Positions 36,198 to 46,491 of a stretch of DNA of 64,000 nt are shown here, piece by piece. A model generated the notes under the pieces. That model worked only from the letters and a program-made list of their open reading frames with translations, was not told where the DNA came from and did not search any database. The position numbers and the translations under genes are program-made. Position 1 is the first letter of the stretch. Each line of letters opens with the position of its first letter. Where the stretch lies: NCBI RefSeq assembly GCF_007570825.1, contig NZ_SUNB01000001.1, positions 806,001 through 870,000 of the forward strand, read 5' to 3'. This stretch comes from Pleionea sediminis (GTDB taxonomy: Bacteria; Pseudomonadota; Gammaproteobacteria; Enterobacterales; Kangiellaceae).

Positions 36198-36950
36198 TTA
36201 GTCGTCATTTTCAGAACTGATTTTTTCTATCATTCTTTTTGCATTTTTGTTTTTAGGATTCAGTTCAAGCGACTTTTTATAATAAAACAAAGATTTATCA
36301 CGATTACCTGACTTTAGTAATGCTTCGGCATAACTATCCCAAACGTTAAAAAAGGTAGGAAAAAGCTCGGTATTTTTCTTGAAAAATACGAGTGCAGAAT
36401 TGACGTCACCTTCCTTTAACGCAGAGTAGCCCACTTCGTTAAATACTCTCGTAGAACCAAAATCATAAGCTCCTCTACCAAAATACTTATCTTTTAACTG
36501 CTGATAGTAATCAAGAGTCTCAGCTGCATTTTTTTCTTGAAACTTTTCACGAAGTGCTTCTGCAAGAGTCATTGGTCGAGCTTTTCCCTGATGGCAAGTA
36601 TGACACCAGACATTCACTTTCTCGCCACTGGGCTGGATTTTGTTCAAGTGACCGTTAATGCTGTTTAACATTCTTAGCATTTCTCTGGCACGCTCCTTGT
36701 TTGGGTTTTCATCAGAAGCAAAATCATAAGTTGCGAGCGACTTCCCGTCTTCTCCAACATGACAATGAGAACACCGAACTCCCAACGATCGAGTAAAACC
36801 AATCATTATTGGTTTCAGCCGCTCTCCAGACCATTCATTAGGTAAAACTTTCAGATTTTCGGGCTTTTCTGGCCAACTCCACTTCTTGGCTAAAGTAGGG
36901 ACAGTCAATATCATTAATACAAAGAATAAACACAATAATTTAGGCTGCAT
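36198..36950 (-). CDS. Diheme cytochrome c of the photosynthetic reaction-centre subunit family, with TPR-like tail
   Basis: Exported protein of 250 residues. A signal peptide (about 1-21, ending TLA) precedes two CxxCH haem sites, Cys60/Cys63/His64 (CSHCH) and Cys116/Cys119/His120 (CHTCH). The first haem region matches the cytochrome subunit of photosynthetic reaction centres (GFTRSLGVRCSHCHVG), a family also found in non-phototrophs. The C-terminal half (about 165-245) has tetratricopeptide-like helices (ALVFFKKNTELFPTFFNVWDSYAEALLKSG). The electron partner is unknown. No other photosynthesis gene is present. Confidence 0.85.
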   Translation of the reverse strand: MQPKLLCLFFVLMILTVPTLAKKWSWPEKPENLKVLPNEWSGERLKPIMIGFTRSLGVRCSHCHVGEDGKSLATYDFASDENPNKERAREMLRMLNSINGHLNKIQPSGEKVNVWCHTCHQGKARPMTLAEALREKFQEKNAAETLDYYQQLKDKYFGRGAYDFGSTRVFNEVGYSALKEGDVNSALVFFKKNTELFPTFFNVWDSYAEALLKSGNRDKSLFYYKKSLELNPKNKNAKRMIEKISSENDD

Positions 36951-37052
36951 ATGGCGTCCAATAAATTTTATCGACCCTTAGACCTTAGCAATTAAAAAGC
37001 TGATAAACACCCAATATATGTAGCAATCTATTTCAAGATTCGAATTACAAAA

Positions 37053-37076
37053 AAGGCGGCTATAAATAGCCGCCTT
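37053..37076 (-). terminator. Rho-independent terminator after glnS
   Basis: A 10-bp GC-rich stem (AAGGCGGCTA / TAGCCGCCTT) with a TAAA loop is followed on the minus strand by TTTTG. It begins 30 bases past the glnS stop. Confidence 0.85.
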
Positions 37077-37106
37077 GAATGGTAATCTTCAAATAACTCA
37101 AACACT

Positions 37107-38777
37107 CTAGCCTTTGTTCTCAATTTTAGCCCACGAATCACGTAAAGTTACCGTTCGATTAAACACTAAGCTTCCTTCTTTACAATCATATCGATCGGAG
37201 CAAAAGTAACCTTCTCTCTCAAATTGAAAGCGTGTTTCCGGTGCCACTGTTTTCAAACTCATTTCGACACGAGCACCATCAATAACTTTTAAAGACTCTG
37301 GATTTAATGTACTCACTAAATTCTCCTCAGAACCAGGGTTTGGAACATTAAACAACCGATCATACAAACGAACAGTTGCTGGCAATGAGTGAGAAGACGA
37401 TACCCAGTGAATAACCCCTTTTGGTTTTTGACCTTCGGGATTTTTACCAAGCGTATCTGGATCGTACTCGCAATGAATTTCGAGGATGTCACCTTTTTCA
37501 TTTTTAACAACATCGGTCGCGGTAATCACATAGCTATTACGCAACCGAACACTTTTACCCAAAACTAAGCGCTTATATTTTTTATTAGCTTCTTCACGAA
37601 AATCCGCACGATCAATAAACACTTCTTTTGACATATAAATGGTGCGAGTTCCCATATCTTCTTTGGGATGATTTGGAGCTGTTAATTCTTCAACTTTATC
37701 ATCTGGATAATTAGTAATAACAACTTTTACAGGATCTAACACTACCATTACGCGTTGGGCGTTTTTGTCCAAATCCTCACGAACACAATTTTCCAATACG
37801 CCCATTTCTGTCGTATTAACTTTTTTCGTGATCCCGATTCGATCACACATGTCACGAATAGATTCTGGAGTAAAACCTCGACGACGCATACCAGAAATAG
37901 TCGGCATTCTGGGATCATCCCAACCATCAACATGACCGTCCGCAACGAGTTGGTTTAATTTTCGTTTACTCGTCACTGTGTGCTCCAAATTGAGACGAGA
38001 GAACTCAATTTGCTGTGGGTGGCAATCAATACTGATATTATCCAAAACCCAGTCATACAAAGGACGATGATCTTCAAACTCCAAAGTACACAGTGAGTGT
38101 GTGATACCTTCTAGAGCATCCGAAATACAATGTGTGAAATCGTACATTGGATAGATACACCATTTATCGCCAGTACGATGATGATGCTGATGCTTGATTC
38201 GATAAATAACCGGATCACGCATATTTATGTTTGGTGAAGCCATATTAATTTTAGCTCGAAGACACATTTTTCCATCTTCAAATTCTCCGGCTTTCATTCT
38301 CTCAAACAACTCAAGACTTTCTTTTATTGGTCTTTCGCGATAAGGACTATTTTTACCAGGCACTTCAAAAGTACCTCGATATTCCCGAATATCTTCCGGA
38401 GACAATTCATCAACATATGCTAAACCTTTTTCAATGAGCTCTTTCGCAAATACATACAATTGATCGAAATAATCTGACGCATGACGAATATCCCCATTCC
38501 ACTCAAATCCAAGCCAATGCACATCTTCTTCAATCGCTTTGGCGTATCGCTCTTCTTCTTTTGCCGGATTGGTGTCATCAAATCGAAGATTACATTGTCC
38601 TTGATAATCTTGCGCCAGACCAAAATTTAAGCAAATTGCTTTTGCATGCCCTACATGGAGAAATCCATTAGGCTCAGGAGGAAATCTGGTACCAACACGA
38701 GAGTGTTTTCCCGACTCTAAATCACCATCAATAATTTGGCGAATAAAATGCTTCGGTTTGTCCGGTGTATCGCTCAT
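37107..38777 (-). CDS. glnS: Glutaminyl-tRNA synthetase
   Basis: Class I aminoacyl-tRNA synthetase of 556 residues that charges tRNA-Gln. The HIGH-type motif appears as [15 protein letters not shown] (about 32-46) and the KMSKS-type loop as VTSKRKL (about 268-274). It has the C-terminal anticodon-binding beta-barrels (FDREEGYFCSD-type segment), with a length equal to E. coli GlnS. It is preceded by a terminator from the mla operon and followed by its own. Confidence 0.97.
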   Translation of the reverse strand: MSDTPDKPKHFIRQIIDGDLESGKHSRVGTRFPPEPNGFLHVGHAKAICLNFGLAQDYQGQCNLRFDDTNPAKEEERYAKAIEEDVHWLGFEWNGDIRHASDYFDQLYVFAKELIEKGLAYVDELSPEDIREYRGTFEVPGKNSPYRERPIKESLELFERMKAGEFEDGKMCLRAKINMASPNINMRDPVIYRIKHQHHHRTGDKWCIYPMYDFTHCISDALEGITHSLCTLEFEDHRPLYDWVLDNISIDCHPQQIEFSRLNLEHTVTSKRKLNQLVADGHVDGWDDPRMPTISGMRRRGFTPESIRDMCDRIGITKKVNTTEMGVLENCVREDLDKNAQRVMVVLDPVKVVITNYPDDKVEELTAPNHPKEDMGTRTIYMSKEVFIDRADFREEANKKYKRLVLGKSVRLRNSYVITATDVVKNEKGDILEIHCEYDPDTLGKNPEGQKPKGVIHWVSSSHSLPATVRLYDRLFNVPNPGSEENLVSTLNPESLKVIDGARVEMSLKTVAPETRFQFEREGYFCSDRYDCKEGSLVFNRTVTLRDSWAKIENKG

Positions 38778-38840
38778 TCATTTATTCCGATTATCTGTAG
38801 TTAAATGCTATTACTTAAATATTTTGTTTAAGGCTTGCAC

Positions 38841-38862
38841 AAAAAAAGCGCCTAGTGGCGCT
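38841..38862 (-). terminator. Rho-independent terminator after mlaD
   Basis: The stem AGCGCC / GGCGCT with a TAGT loop is followed on the minus strand by seven T. It lies 70 bases downstream of the mlaD stop and upstream of glnS. Confidence 0.75.
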
Positions 38863-38933
38863 ATTTTACTATAGATTCTGCCTCAAAGGCACAATCGATT
38901 GCTCAATATTTTTACAACTTTTGATCGATAATA

Positions 38934-39392
38934 TTATTCACCGCTCGACGTTGAAAATACAAATTTGCTGACCAGCTCTTCAATATTTAGAGATGACTCT
39001 GTTTGCTCAAACTCATCACCAGGCTCAAGCATTCCCTCTTCTCCACCTGTGGTTACCTTCACAAACTTGTCACCAATTATGCCCGAAGTTCTAATTGACG
39101 CAACAGAATCGGTGGTAAGTTGAATTCCATTGGGAATTTCCATGGTTACGATGGCCTCAAACCGTTCTTTATCGAACTCTATAGCAACCACCCGACCAAC
39201 TTTAACGCCCGCCATTTCAACGGCTGCTCCTTCTTTAAGCCCGGACACATTAGTAAATCGTCCCGACAATTCATAGTGATCTTGTTCTTCCAGCAACCCA
39301 ATATCACCCATTTTAATCGCCATGTAACTAACGGCAATTAATCCTGAAATGACAAATAATCCAACAAAAAATTCGAGCTTAAACTTACTCAT
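38934..39392 (-). CDS. mlaD: MlaD, MCE-domain component of the phospholipid ABC transporter
   Basis: Substrate-binding component of 152 residues. A single N-terminal helix (about 7-28) anchors it, and an MCE domain follows with GRFTNVSGLKEGAAVEMAGVKVGRV and SGIIGDKFVKV. MlaD forms a hexamer on the periplasmic face of MlaFE. It starts six bases after mlaE and is the last gene of the operon before a terminator; mlaC and mlaB do not follow, unlike E. coli. Confidence 0.93.
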   Translation of the reverse strand: MSKFKLEFFVGLFVISGLIAVSYMAIKMGDIGLLEEQDHYELSGRFTNVSGLKEGAAVEMAGVKVGRVVAIEFDKERFEAIVTMEIPNGIQLTTDSVASIRTSGIIGDKFVKVTTGGEEGMLEPGDEFEQTESSLNIEELVSKFVFSTSSGE

Positions 39393-39398
39393 AAAAAT

Positions 39399-40187
39399 CT
39401 ACACCATAAAAGCAGAAATCAAATAATCAGCAAATAAAATAGTCACCGACGCCATAACTACGGCTTGTGTTGTGACTCGGCTAACACCTTCTGCACCGTA
39501 AGAACCTTTCTTATCCAAATGCAGAATAAATCCTTTTCCAGTCGATACACTCACGATAATCAGAGCGAAAATAATCGATTTTACGAGTCCAATGTTTAAA
39601 TCGTGCCAGCCAACCGATCCATACATACTTTGCAAATAGGAGCCGGAAGCAACATCAAACATGACAACACTGGCGATATACCCACCAAAGATTCCGACCA
39701 CATCGGCAATAGCCACTAATAAAGGAACAGTCATTAAAGTTGCCCAAAACTTGGGAACCATTAAAAATTTATAGGGATCAATTGCCATGCACTCCAGTGC
39801 ATCAAGCTGCTCATCGCTTCTCATAATGCCAATTTCGGCACACATAGCAGAACCAGAGCGACCGATAATTAAAAGTGACGTAAACACAGGTCCCATTTCA
39901 GTGATCATACTCAACGCAACAACACTGCCTAATCTCTCTGTGACGCCAAACTGTTCAAATTCAAAATATAGTCGTAAGCCCAACACTAAACCGACAGTTA
40001 AGCTGGCAAGAACAATAACAAAAACGGATTTTGCACCAATTAAATAAAATTCTTTCAATACTGCACGATAACGGAAAGGCGGTGAAAACATTTTGCGCAA
40101 TACGTTGAACATGAAAAGAGTTAAATGTCCAATGTGCTCACAAGCATCGATAAAACGAATACCAAGTTGGCTTACGGCGTTAATCAT
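39399..40187 (-). CDS. mlaE: MlaE phospholipid ABC transporter permease
   Basis: Permease of 262 residues in the MlaE family with about five to six helices. It contains VLASLTVGLVLGLRLYFEFEQFG, GPVFTSLLIIGRSGSAMCAEIGIMRSDEQLDAL and GVSRVTTQAVVMAS in the expected order. It moves phospholipids between the inner and outer membranes with MlaFD, maintaining outer-leaflet asymmetry. It overlaps the mlaF stop by eight bases. Confidence 0.95.
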   Translation of the reverse strand: MINAVSQLGIRFIDACEHIGHLTLFMFNVLRKMFSPPFRYRAVLKEFYLIGAKSVFVIVLASLTVGLVLGLRLYFEFEQFGVTERLGSVVALSMITEMGPVFTSLLIIGRSGSAMCAEIGIMRSDEQLDALECMAIDPYKFLMVPKFWATLMTVPLLVAIADVVGIFGGYIASVVMFDVASGSYLQSMYGSVGWHDLNIGLVKSIIFALIIVSVSTGKGFILHLDKKGSYGAEGVSRVTTQAVVMASVTILFADYLISAFMV

Positions 40188-41043
40188 TAATGTGGCCTCG
40201 ATGAGGTTTAGCAGCTTGTGCTCGAGTTAACACATCTAAATATTCATCAGGGGATAATTGTTCACGAGATGGTCGACGATTCAATAAGTTTTGAACTTTC
40301 TCAAGTTTGCTTTGTTTAACTTCTTCTACCGACCCGCAAACCACAACTTCCCCTTTATCAAGAATGGTTATTCTATCAGCAATTCTAAGAGCACTTTCGA
40401 GCTCATGAGTAATAACGACAATCGACATATCTAATGCTGATTTTAACTCCAAAATGTATTCATCTAACTCTGCTGCAACAACCGGATCAAGCCCCGCCGA
40501 TGGCTCATCAAAAAACAATAACTCAGGATCCATAATAACAGCACGAGCTAATGCTGCTCGCTTAACCATACCGCCAGATAATTCGGCCGGCATTAATGAA
40601 TCGAACCCAGATAAATTCATCATATCCAGTTTCATACGACTCATAATTTTGACAGTATTAATATCCAGGTTGGTATGTTCAAGCAACGGTAGAGATACAT
40701 TTTCAATCAGCGATAGATTGCCAAAAAGTGCGCCACCTTGAAATGCGACACCAATACTTCGTCGCAACTTATACAGTTCATTTCGACTTGCATTGCAAAC
40801 ATCCACGCCCATGATATTAATCTCGCCTTCCGTTGGCATTGTTAAACCCAACATAGTACGTAATAACGTACTCTTTCCCGATCCACTCGAGCCCATGATA
40901 ACCATCACTTCACCACGACGAACATCGAAGTTTATGTTGTCCAAAATCTTCCGATCTCGGTAATGAGTAGAAAGATTAACGACATTGATGACAGTGTTAT
41001 TCAGCTGCAAGTCCGGCTCCATTAGAGACATTTCAAAATGCAT
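40180..41043 (-). CDS. mlaF: MlaF phospholipid ABC transporter ATP-binding protein
   Basis: ATPase of 287 residues. Walker A GSSGSGKST, Q-loop FQGGALF, signature LSGGMVKRAALARA and Walker B ELLFFDEPSAGLDP are visible. In-frame ATGs at residues 5 and 8 (MSLMEPD) could also be the start, and no strong ribosome site distinguishes them. First gene of mlaFED; a small palindrome lies just upstream. Confidence 0.93.
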   Translation of the reverse strand: MHFEMSLMEPDLQLNNTVINVVNLSTHYRDRKILDNINFDVRRGEVMVIMGSSGSGKSTLLRTMLGLTMPTEGEINIMGVDVCNASRNELYKLRRSIGVAFQGGALFGNLSLIENVSLPLLEHTNLDINTVKIMSRMKLDMMNLSGFDSLMPAELSGGMVKRAALARAVIMDPELLFFDEPSAGLDPVVAAELDEYILELKSALDMSIVVITHELESALRIADRITILDKGEVVVCGSVEEVKQSKLEKVQNLLNRRPSREQLSPDEYLDVLTRAQAAKPHRGHIND

Positions 41044-41085
41044 TCTAACGCTAATAATCTCTAATTCATATTACGTTAGGTTGTG

Positions 41086-41100
41086 AAGCTAATTTAGCTT
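41086..41100. repeat. 15-bp palindrome in the mlaF / Nu1-like divergent promoter region
   Basis: AAGCTAA-T-TTAGCTT is a perfect dyad, 43 bases upstream of mlaF and 114 upstream of the rightward 86-residue gene. It could be an operator. No known consensus is recognised, and AT-rich palindromes of this length can be chance. Confidence 0.3.
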
Positions 41101-41213
41101 GTAACTTGATGTTTATTTAAATCACTTGACTCTTCAATAGCTTAGTTGATCGCGCTGGAAATTGTCTTTTTTTTAGACTATTCGTTTATAGAAATAAGTT
41201 AAAAGGCAATACA

Positions 41214-41474
41214 ATGAGATCATCCAACTATCTAAGACAAGCTAAACGCAGAAATCATAATAAAGGTGAATCCAATCGTAAATCACAGTGGCAGGATCGA
41301 GTCGTCGGAAAATACCAACTTTCATTGATGCTGGACATCAATCGTGCTCAGCTCGACAGTTGGATTAAAGAAGGAATGCCTGTTTTACAACATGGTGGCC
41401 TCAACAAAGAATGGGAATTTGACTTGGTCGAGATAAGAGCTTGGGCAACCGCTAATGGGTATCTCAAATCATAA
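41214..41474 (+). CDS. Small DNA-binding protein, phage Nu1/excisionase-like helix-turn-helix
   Basis: Basic protein of 86 residues. After a polar, Arg/Lys/Asn-rich N-terminus (1-30), LSLMLDINRAQLDSWIKEGMPVLQHGGLNKEWEFDLVEIRAWA resembles the winged helix of phage terminase small subunit Nu1 and excisionases. No other phage gene is near, so it is more likely a resident regulator or nucleoid-type protein. AAAAGG six bases upstream supports the ATG. Alternative: remnant of a mobile element. Confidence 0.55.
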   Translation: MRSSNYLRQAKRRNHNKGESNRKSQWQDRVVGKYQLSLMLDINRAQLDSWIKEGMPVLQHGGLNKEWEFDLVEIRAWATANGYLKS

Positions 41475-41497
41475 ATGCTAACAATGCTAACAGCATG

Positions 41498-42430
41498 TTA
41501 ATTTTCTTGCTCAATTGTACCCGTTGCTTTTTCACCATCAACCTCCAAGATTCGGCCATCCGGTAATTTGCCTTGCACAATAATAATTTCAACACGTCGG
41601 TTTTTTGCCCGTCCGAGGGCGTTGTCATTCGACGCTAAAGGGCGAGTATCTGCGTAACCATTAATCACAAATCTATCTCGTTCAAGTGTACCACCACGAA
41701 TTAATTCTCTAACGACACTGCCTGCACGCGCGCCAGATAATTCCCAATTTGAACGAAATCTCTCAGTATCAATCGGTACATTATCAGTGTGTCCAGCGAC
41801 ACGAATTTCTCCTGTCGTCTCCGCTAGAATTTCAGCTATCTTATCGAGCACTTTTGTAAATTCAGGTTTTACTCGTGCAGATCCTGACGGAAATGAACCA
41901 CTTTCACGAATGCGAATAACCACCACATTATCTTTCGCAAGGACCTCAATTTGCCCACTGTCCAACTCTGCCGACATTCGTATGGCAATTCCTTTAGCCA
42001 GTTCTTCTGACGCTTCCTGCATTATTTTAAATAAATCCGGACTAACTCCTTCTCCTCGATTGTCTTCAGGCCCCTCACCCTCATCCGGATCTTTTGATGT
42101 CGACTCATCAAATTCCAGCGTTTCTTTGGTAATCTCAATCGTTTGCTGCATGATAGCTTCTATCATCGTAGGTACCGGCTTACCGGGAGAAAACTCTTGA
42201 GCAATTACGCTGGTACCCTTAGGAATATCCTTAACCTCCACTTTATTTTGCACACCAAACGCGTATTTCATTGACCCAGCTATTTGCTTGAATTTCAAGA
42301 CATCCATTTCGGAAAATGCCAATAACAAAACGAAAAAGCACATTAAAAGCGCCATCAAGTCAGCGAAAGTCCCCATATACTGGGGCAATCCAGGCGGAGG
42401 GCATTTACATTCTTCGTTATCAGATGACAT
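41498..42430 (-). CDS. pomB: PomB-type sodium-driven flagellar stator protein
   Basis: Stator B subunit of 310 residues. The ion-binding Asp24 lies in PQYMGTFADLMALLMCFFVLLLAFSEMD, the sequence typical of Na+ motors (Vibrio PomB also has Asp24). The plug region and an OmpA-like peptidoglycan-binding domain follow (IRVAGHTDNVPIDTERFRSNWELSGARA, then NRRVEIII). It begins eight bases after pomA. The N-terminal CxC (residues 8 and 10) is shared with Vibrio PomB. Confidence 0.93.
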   Translation of the reverse strand: MSSDNEECKCPPPGLPQYMGTFADLMALLMCFFVLLLAFSEMDVLKFKQIAGSMKYAFGVQNKVEVKDIPKGTSVIAQEFSPGKPVPTMIEAIMQQTIEITKETLEFDESTSKDPDEGEGPEDNRGEGVSPDLFKIMQEASEELAKGIAIRMSAELDSGQIEVLAKDNVVVIRIRESGSFPSGSARVKPEFTKVLDKIAEILAETTGEIRVAGHTDNVPIDTERFRSNWELSGARAGSVVRELIRGGTLERDRFVINGYADTRPLASNDNALGRAKNRRVEIIIVQGKLPDGRILEVDGEKATGTIEQEN

Positions 42431-42438
42431 GGACTTAT

Positions 42439-43197
42439 CTACTCTTCCGCTGTTGGTCTTTGACCCTCAGCCAAGTATCCCAGCAATACTTGCTCGATGA
42501 CGCGTGGATTTTGTCCTGCTTGAATCCCCAGCAGCCCATCAATCATCAACTTACGAGCAAACTTTTCCTGCGAATCTCGCAATTCAAGTTTGTCAGCAAT
42601 CGGTGTCGCCATCATATTCGCGATCATAGCCCCATAGAGCGTCGTTAAGAGCGCTACCGCCATAGCAGGACCGATAGATTTTGGGTCGTCCATGTTCCCT
42701 AACATGGCGACTAGACCGATCAATGTTCCTATCATTCCCATTGCCGGGGCCACACCAGCCAGAGCACGAAAGACAGCAGCTCCAACTTCATGTCTTTGCG
42801 AAGCCATAAGTACATCTTTTTCAAGAATGGACTTAACCACTTCTCCATCATGCCCATCGACGAGCAAATTTACTCCTTTCTTTAGAAAGGTGTCCTCAAC
42901 TTCGGCACCTTCAAGTGAGAGCAAACCACCTTTACGAGAAAGGTCAGCGAGTTCAACAATTTTGGCAATAATGTCCTGATAATTAGGCGCTTTGAACATA
43001 ATCGTTTTCATGCCAGCCTTGGCAGCACTGAGAAAGTCTCCAAGAGGGAACTGCCCTAAAACGACTAGATGAGAACCGATTAGAACCACCAGTAAAGAGG
43101 GTACATCAATAAACTGACCAAAGCCTCCCGCAAGAGTCATGGCCAGTCCGACTATACTGACAGCACCAAACAAACCAACGATGGTTGCGATATCCAC
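42439..43197 (-). CDS. pomA: PomA-type flagellar stator protein
   Basis: Stator A subunit of 252 residues with four membrane helices. It starts MDIATIVGLFGAVSIVGLAMTLAGG and includes GVAPAMGMIGTLIGLVAMLGNMDDP and LTTLYGAMIANM. These and the PomB partner mark the sodium-driven branch of the MotA/ExbB superfamily. The other flagellar genes lie outside this window. Confidence 0.93.
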   Translation of the reverse strand: MDIATIVGLFGAVSIVGLAMTLAGGFGQFIDVPSLLVVLIGSHLVVLGQFPLGDFLSAAKAGMKTIMFKAPNYQDIIAKIVELADLSRKGGLLSLEGAEVEDTFLKKGVNLLVDGHDGEVVKSILEKDVLMASQRHEVGAAVFRALAGVAPAMGMIGTLIGLVAMLGNMDDPKSIGPAMAVALLTTLYGAMIANMMATPIADKLELRDSQEKFARKLMIDGLLGIQAGQNPRVIEQVLLGYLAEGQRPTAEE

Positions 43198-43352
43198 TCG
43201 GAAGAAACCTCAACAAGAAATTATTTTTCTACTCTAAAAAGGTTAGTCTCTATTTACCAAGTTTCAATTATCCATATGAAAAATAGGGTAAAAGTGAGAG
43301 TTCAAATGAAAATTTATGCCCTTTTCATCAAGAATAATCATTCATACTTAAT

Positions 43353-43378
43353 CTCAAACTGGGGGTTTGGCGTTTGAG
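43353..43378 (+). other. Hairpin in the xseB leader
   Basis: Arms CTCAAAC (43353-43359) and GTTTGAG (43372-43378) pair perfectly around a 12-base loop, 71 bases before the xseB start. It could be a leader stem or part of an operator; no T tract follows, so it is not a terminator. Confidence 0.3.
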
Positions 43379-43448
43379 AGTTTTCTTCAACCAAAAATTG
43401 AGAGAGAATACCGCCACAGAAAACCAGACTGAACGGTCAACAGCAATT

Positions 43449-43700
43449 ATGGCGACTAAAAAACAATCAGCAAAGACCTTCGAATCTCAACTTCAAGAGC
43501 TCGAAACGATTGTCGAAGCGATGGAAGAAGGCGACTTGCCTTTAGAGGACGCATTGAAACAGTTTGAGCAAGGCGTAAAACTAACTAAAAACTGCCAACA
43601 ACTGCTGGAAAAAGCAAAGCAGCGCATTCAGGTTTTATCTGAACAACAAGAGCTTGTCGATTTAGATGTCGACATCAACGAAGATGAAGACGCTGATTAA
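43449..43700 (+). CDS. xseB: Exodeoxyribonuclease VII small subunit
   Basis: XseB of 83 residues, the helical-hairpin partner of XseA in single-strand DNA degradation. SFESQLQELE-type start (here TFESQLQELETIVEAMEEGDLPLEDALKQFEQGVKL) matches the family. I chose the ATG at 43449 because it gives the family's usual length and N-terminus (an upstream TTG would add 25 unrelated residues). It is first of xseB-ispA-dxs, and ispA starts two bases after its stop. Confidence 0.93.
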   Translation: MATKKQSAKTFESQLQELETIVEAMEEGDLPLEDALKQFEQGVKLTKNCQQLLEKAKQRIQVLSEQQELVDLDVDINEDEDAD

Positions 43701-43702
43701 TT

Positions 43703-44593
43703 ATGGATTTTGAGCAGTTTAAACCGTATTTTCGGGAACGTGTTGAACACCATATAAATACGCTGATTCCTTCAAACGACTTGCAACCGACACAACTGCA
43801 TGAGGCGATGCGCTATAGTGCATTAAATCCGGGCAAGAGAACGCGCCCATTATTAGTCTATGCGACAGGATTGATGTGTGGAGCCAATCCTGAGTCCCTA
43901 GATAATGCAGCCGCAGCAGTCGAACTCATCCATGCATACTCATTAGTCCACGATGATTTACCCTGTATGGACGATGATGACCTGAGACGAGGATTACCCA
44001 CTTGCCACATACAATTTGGTGAAGCGACAGCCGTTTTATGCGGCGATGCATTACAAACATTGGCTTTCGATGTCTTAATCAACGACCAATCGCCACAGAT
44101 TAGCCCTGACAATAAATTAAAAATGCTCTCGACACTCTCGCTCGCATCTGGCTCGCTAGGTATGGGTGGGGGTCAAGCGATTGATTTAGCATCAACTGGA
44201 AAAACCTTAGCGCTTGATAAATTGGAACAAATGCATCTCATGAAAACAGGAGCACTAATCGAAGCCTCTGTTTTGATGGGGTATTTCGGTAGCGAAAAAA
44301 AGACAGAAAAAGAAATATTGGCGCTCAAAGAGTACAGTAAGGCGATTGGTCTGGCATTTCAAATTAGAGACGATATCCTTGATATTGAAAGCGATACCGA
44401 AATTCTGGGTAAGCCGCAGGGTTCAGATGTTGCAGCCAATAAAGTTACTTATCCATCTCTGTTAGGTCTTGAGGGCGCTAAAGAACATGCCTACAAGCAA
44501 TATCAACTAGCGTTAGAAGCCTTGGCTAAGTTGCCGTATAATAGCGAGCTTTTACGAAAGTTCGCCCAACATATAATCGAACGGGACCGGTAA
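43703..44593 (+). CDS. ispA: Farnesyl diphosphate synthase
   Basis: Short-chain polyprenyl synthase of 296 residues making farnesyl diphosphate from IPP and DMAPP. The first aspartate-rich motif is [14 protein letters not shown] (about 85-98), and the second is QIRDDILDI (about 226-234). Neighbouring xseB and dxs are the usual gammaproteobacterial arrangement. The last base of its stop is the first base of the dxs start. Confidence 0.95.
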   Translation: MDFEQFKPYFRERVEHHINTLIPSNDLQPTQLHEAMRYSALNPGKRTRPLLVYATGLMCGANPESLDNAAAAVELIHAYSLVHDDLPCMDDDDLRRGLPTCHIQFGEATAVLCGDALQTLAFDVLINDQSPQISPDNKLKMLSTLSLASGSLGMGGGQAIDLASTGKTLALDKLEQMHLMKTGALIEASVLMGYFGSEKKTEKEILALKEYSKAIGLAFQIRDDILDIESDTEILGKPQGSDVAANKVTYPSLLGLEGAKEHAYKQYQLALEALAKLPYNSELLRKFAQHIIERDR

Positions 44594-46491
44594 TGATTGA
44601 ACATTGCCTGGATCAGGAGTTTTCATCCCGAATGAATGCAATTTTAAGCAACTATCCCATTTTGGCTAATATTAACTCGCCTGAGGATTTGCGCCAGCTA
44701 GATACAGATGACCTGAAAGTTGTTGCCAACGAGTTAAGACAATACCTTATCGACACCATTAGTCGATGCGGCGGCCATTTTGCAGCAGGACTTGGAACAG
44801 TAGAGCTTACTGTTGCGCTGCATTATCTATACAACACTCCCGATGACCGCATTGTTTGGGATGTTGGCCACCAAGCTTACCCACATAAAGTTTTGACCGG
44901 GCGGCGAGATCAACTTGAAACCATTCGTCAAACTGATGGCTTACACCCATTTCCGGTGCGTAGTGAAAGCGAGTACGATACTTTCGGGGTTGGCCACTCA
45001 AGTACGTCAATCAGCGCGGCTCTCGGAATGGCATTAGCAGCAAAACAGAAAGGCGAGAATCGCCAGGCTATTGCGGTCATTGGTGATGGAGCTATGACAG
45101 CCGGTATGGCGTTTGAAGCCATGAATCACGCAGCCGACTGTGATGTGAACATGCTAGTTATTCTCAACGACAATGATATGTCAATTTCTGAGAATGTCGG
45201 CGGATTGAATAATTATTTAGCAAAAATATTATCCGGTAAATTTTATTCATCTATTCGAGAAGGTGGCAAAAAGGTTCTGCAAAACATGCCTGCAATTTCA
45301 GAATGGGCGCACCGTGTCGAAGAACATATGAAAGGCATGATGCTACCGGGCACCTTATTTGAAGAACTTGGCTTCAACTATATTGGCCCGATCGACGGTC
45401 ATAACCTTGATGTACTTCTGGATACATTAGGAAATATGAAAAATCTTAAAGGCCCGCAGTTCTTACATATCGTGACGCGAAAAGGAAAAGGCTACGCTCC
45501 GGCGGAAAACGACCCTATTGCTTACCACGGCGTTCCTATTTTTGATCCAAAAGATAATAAGCTACCATCAGGCAAGAAAAAATTAACTTACTCTAATATA
45601 TTCGGCCAATGGCTTTGTGACATGGCAGCGCAAGATGAGCGCTTGGTTGGAATTACTCCTGCAATGAGAGAAGGGTCAGACTTAATTGAATTTTCCCGGC
45701 AATACAAAGAACGCTATTTTGATGTCGGTATTGCTGAACAACACGCGGTTACTTTAGCTGCGGGACTTGCGTGCGAGGGAAGTAAGCCTGTCGTTGCTAT
45801 TTACTCATCATTTTTACAACGAGCTTACGACCAACTCATTCACGATGTCGCCATTCAAAATCTGGACGTGCTTTTTGCCATTGATCGTGGTGGACTTGTT
45901 GGCGGCGACGGTGCAACACATCATGGCGCGTACGATCTCAGTTATTTACGTTGTATTCCTAACATGATTGTTATGGCCGCGAGCGACGAACAAGAATGCC
46001 GAAAAATGTTAACAACAGGTTATCATTATGAAGGCCCTGTTGCTGTTCGTTACCCTCGTGGTACTGGACCGGGCATCAACGTTGAAGAAGATTTCTCAAC
46101 GATAGAAATCGGATGCTCAAGAACAATAAGAAAAGGTCAAAGAGTCGCACTTTTAAATTTTGGTGCGCTTTTAACAGAAGCCCAAAAAGTAGCCGAAGAA
46201 CTCGATGCAACATTGGTTGATATGCGCTTTATAAAACCACTCGATACGTCTATTCTCGAAGAACTGGCAGAGTCCCATGATTGGTTTATTACACTTGAAG
46301 AAAATGCAGTTATGGGCGGAGCAGGAAGCGCCGTCAATGAATTTATAGCTCAACAACAACTCTCTGTGAAAGTTAAAAACTTTGGTATACCAGATCGTTT
46401 TATCGAACATGGCGATCCTGCCGACTTACTAGAACGCTCAGGTTTAACTGCCGATAAATTATTTATGACAATACGCTCGATTTTAGATTAA
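44593..46491 (+). CDS. dxs: 1-deoxy-D-xylulose-5-phosphate synthase
   Basis: Thiamine-diphosphate enzyme of 632 residues and first committed step of the MEP isoprenoid pathway, condensing pyruvate with glyceraldehyde 3-phosphate. [17 protein letters not shown] and the ThDP motif [17 protein letters not shown] (about 155-171) are visible, as are [12 protein letters not shown] and the C-terminal transketolase domain. Overlapping start with ispA implies translational coupling. The pathway needs the thiamine made downstream by thiL's route. Confidence 0.97.
   Translation: MIEHCLDQEFSSRMNAILSNYPILANINSPEDLRQLDTDDLKVVANELRQYLIDTISRCGGHFAAGLGTVELTVALHYLYNTPDDRIVWDVGHQAYPHKVLTGRRDQLETIRQTDGLHPFPVRSESEYDTFGVGHSSTSISAALGMALAAKQKGENRQAIAVIGDGAMTAGMAFEAMNHAADCDVNMLVILNDNDMSISENVGGLNNYLAKILSGKFYSSIREGGKKVLQNMPAISEWAHRVEEHMKGMMLPGTLFEELGFNYIGPIDGHNLDVLLDTLGNMKNLKGPQFLHIVTRKGKGYAPAENDPIAYHGVPIFDPKDNKLPSGKKKLTYSNIFGQWLCDMAAQDERLVGITPAMREGSDLIEFSRQYKERYFDVGIAEQHAVTLAAGLACEGSKPVVAIYSSFLQRAYDQLIHDVAIQNLDVLFAIDRGGLVGGDGATHHGAYDLSYLRCIPNMIVMAASDEQECRKMLTTGYHYEGPVAVRYPRGTGPGINVEEDFSTIEIGCSRTIRKGQRVALLNFGALLTEAQKVAEELDATLVDMRFIKPLDTSILEELAESHDWFITLEENAVMGGAGSAVNEFIAQQQLSVKVKNFGIPDRFIEHGDPADLLERSGLTADKLFMTIRSILD

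Noticed and set aside
41214-41474. Prophage call from the Nu1-like protein.
   Set aside because: No integrase, capsid, terminase large subunit or attachment repeats are nearby; one HTH gene does not make a prophage.
41475-41492. Two tandem copies of ATGCTAACA between the Nu1-like gene and pomB.
   Set aside because: Two short copies in an AT-rich gap are easily chance; no conserved element or array.
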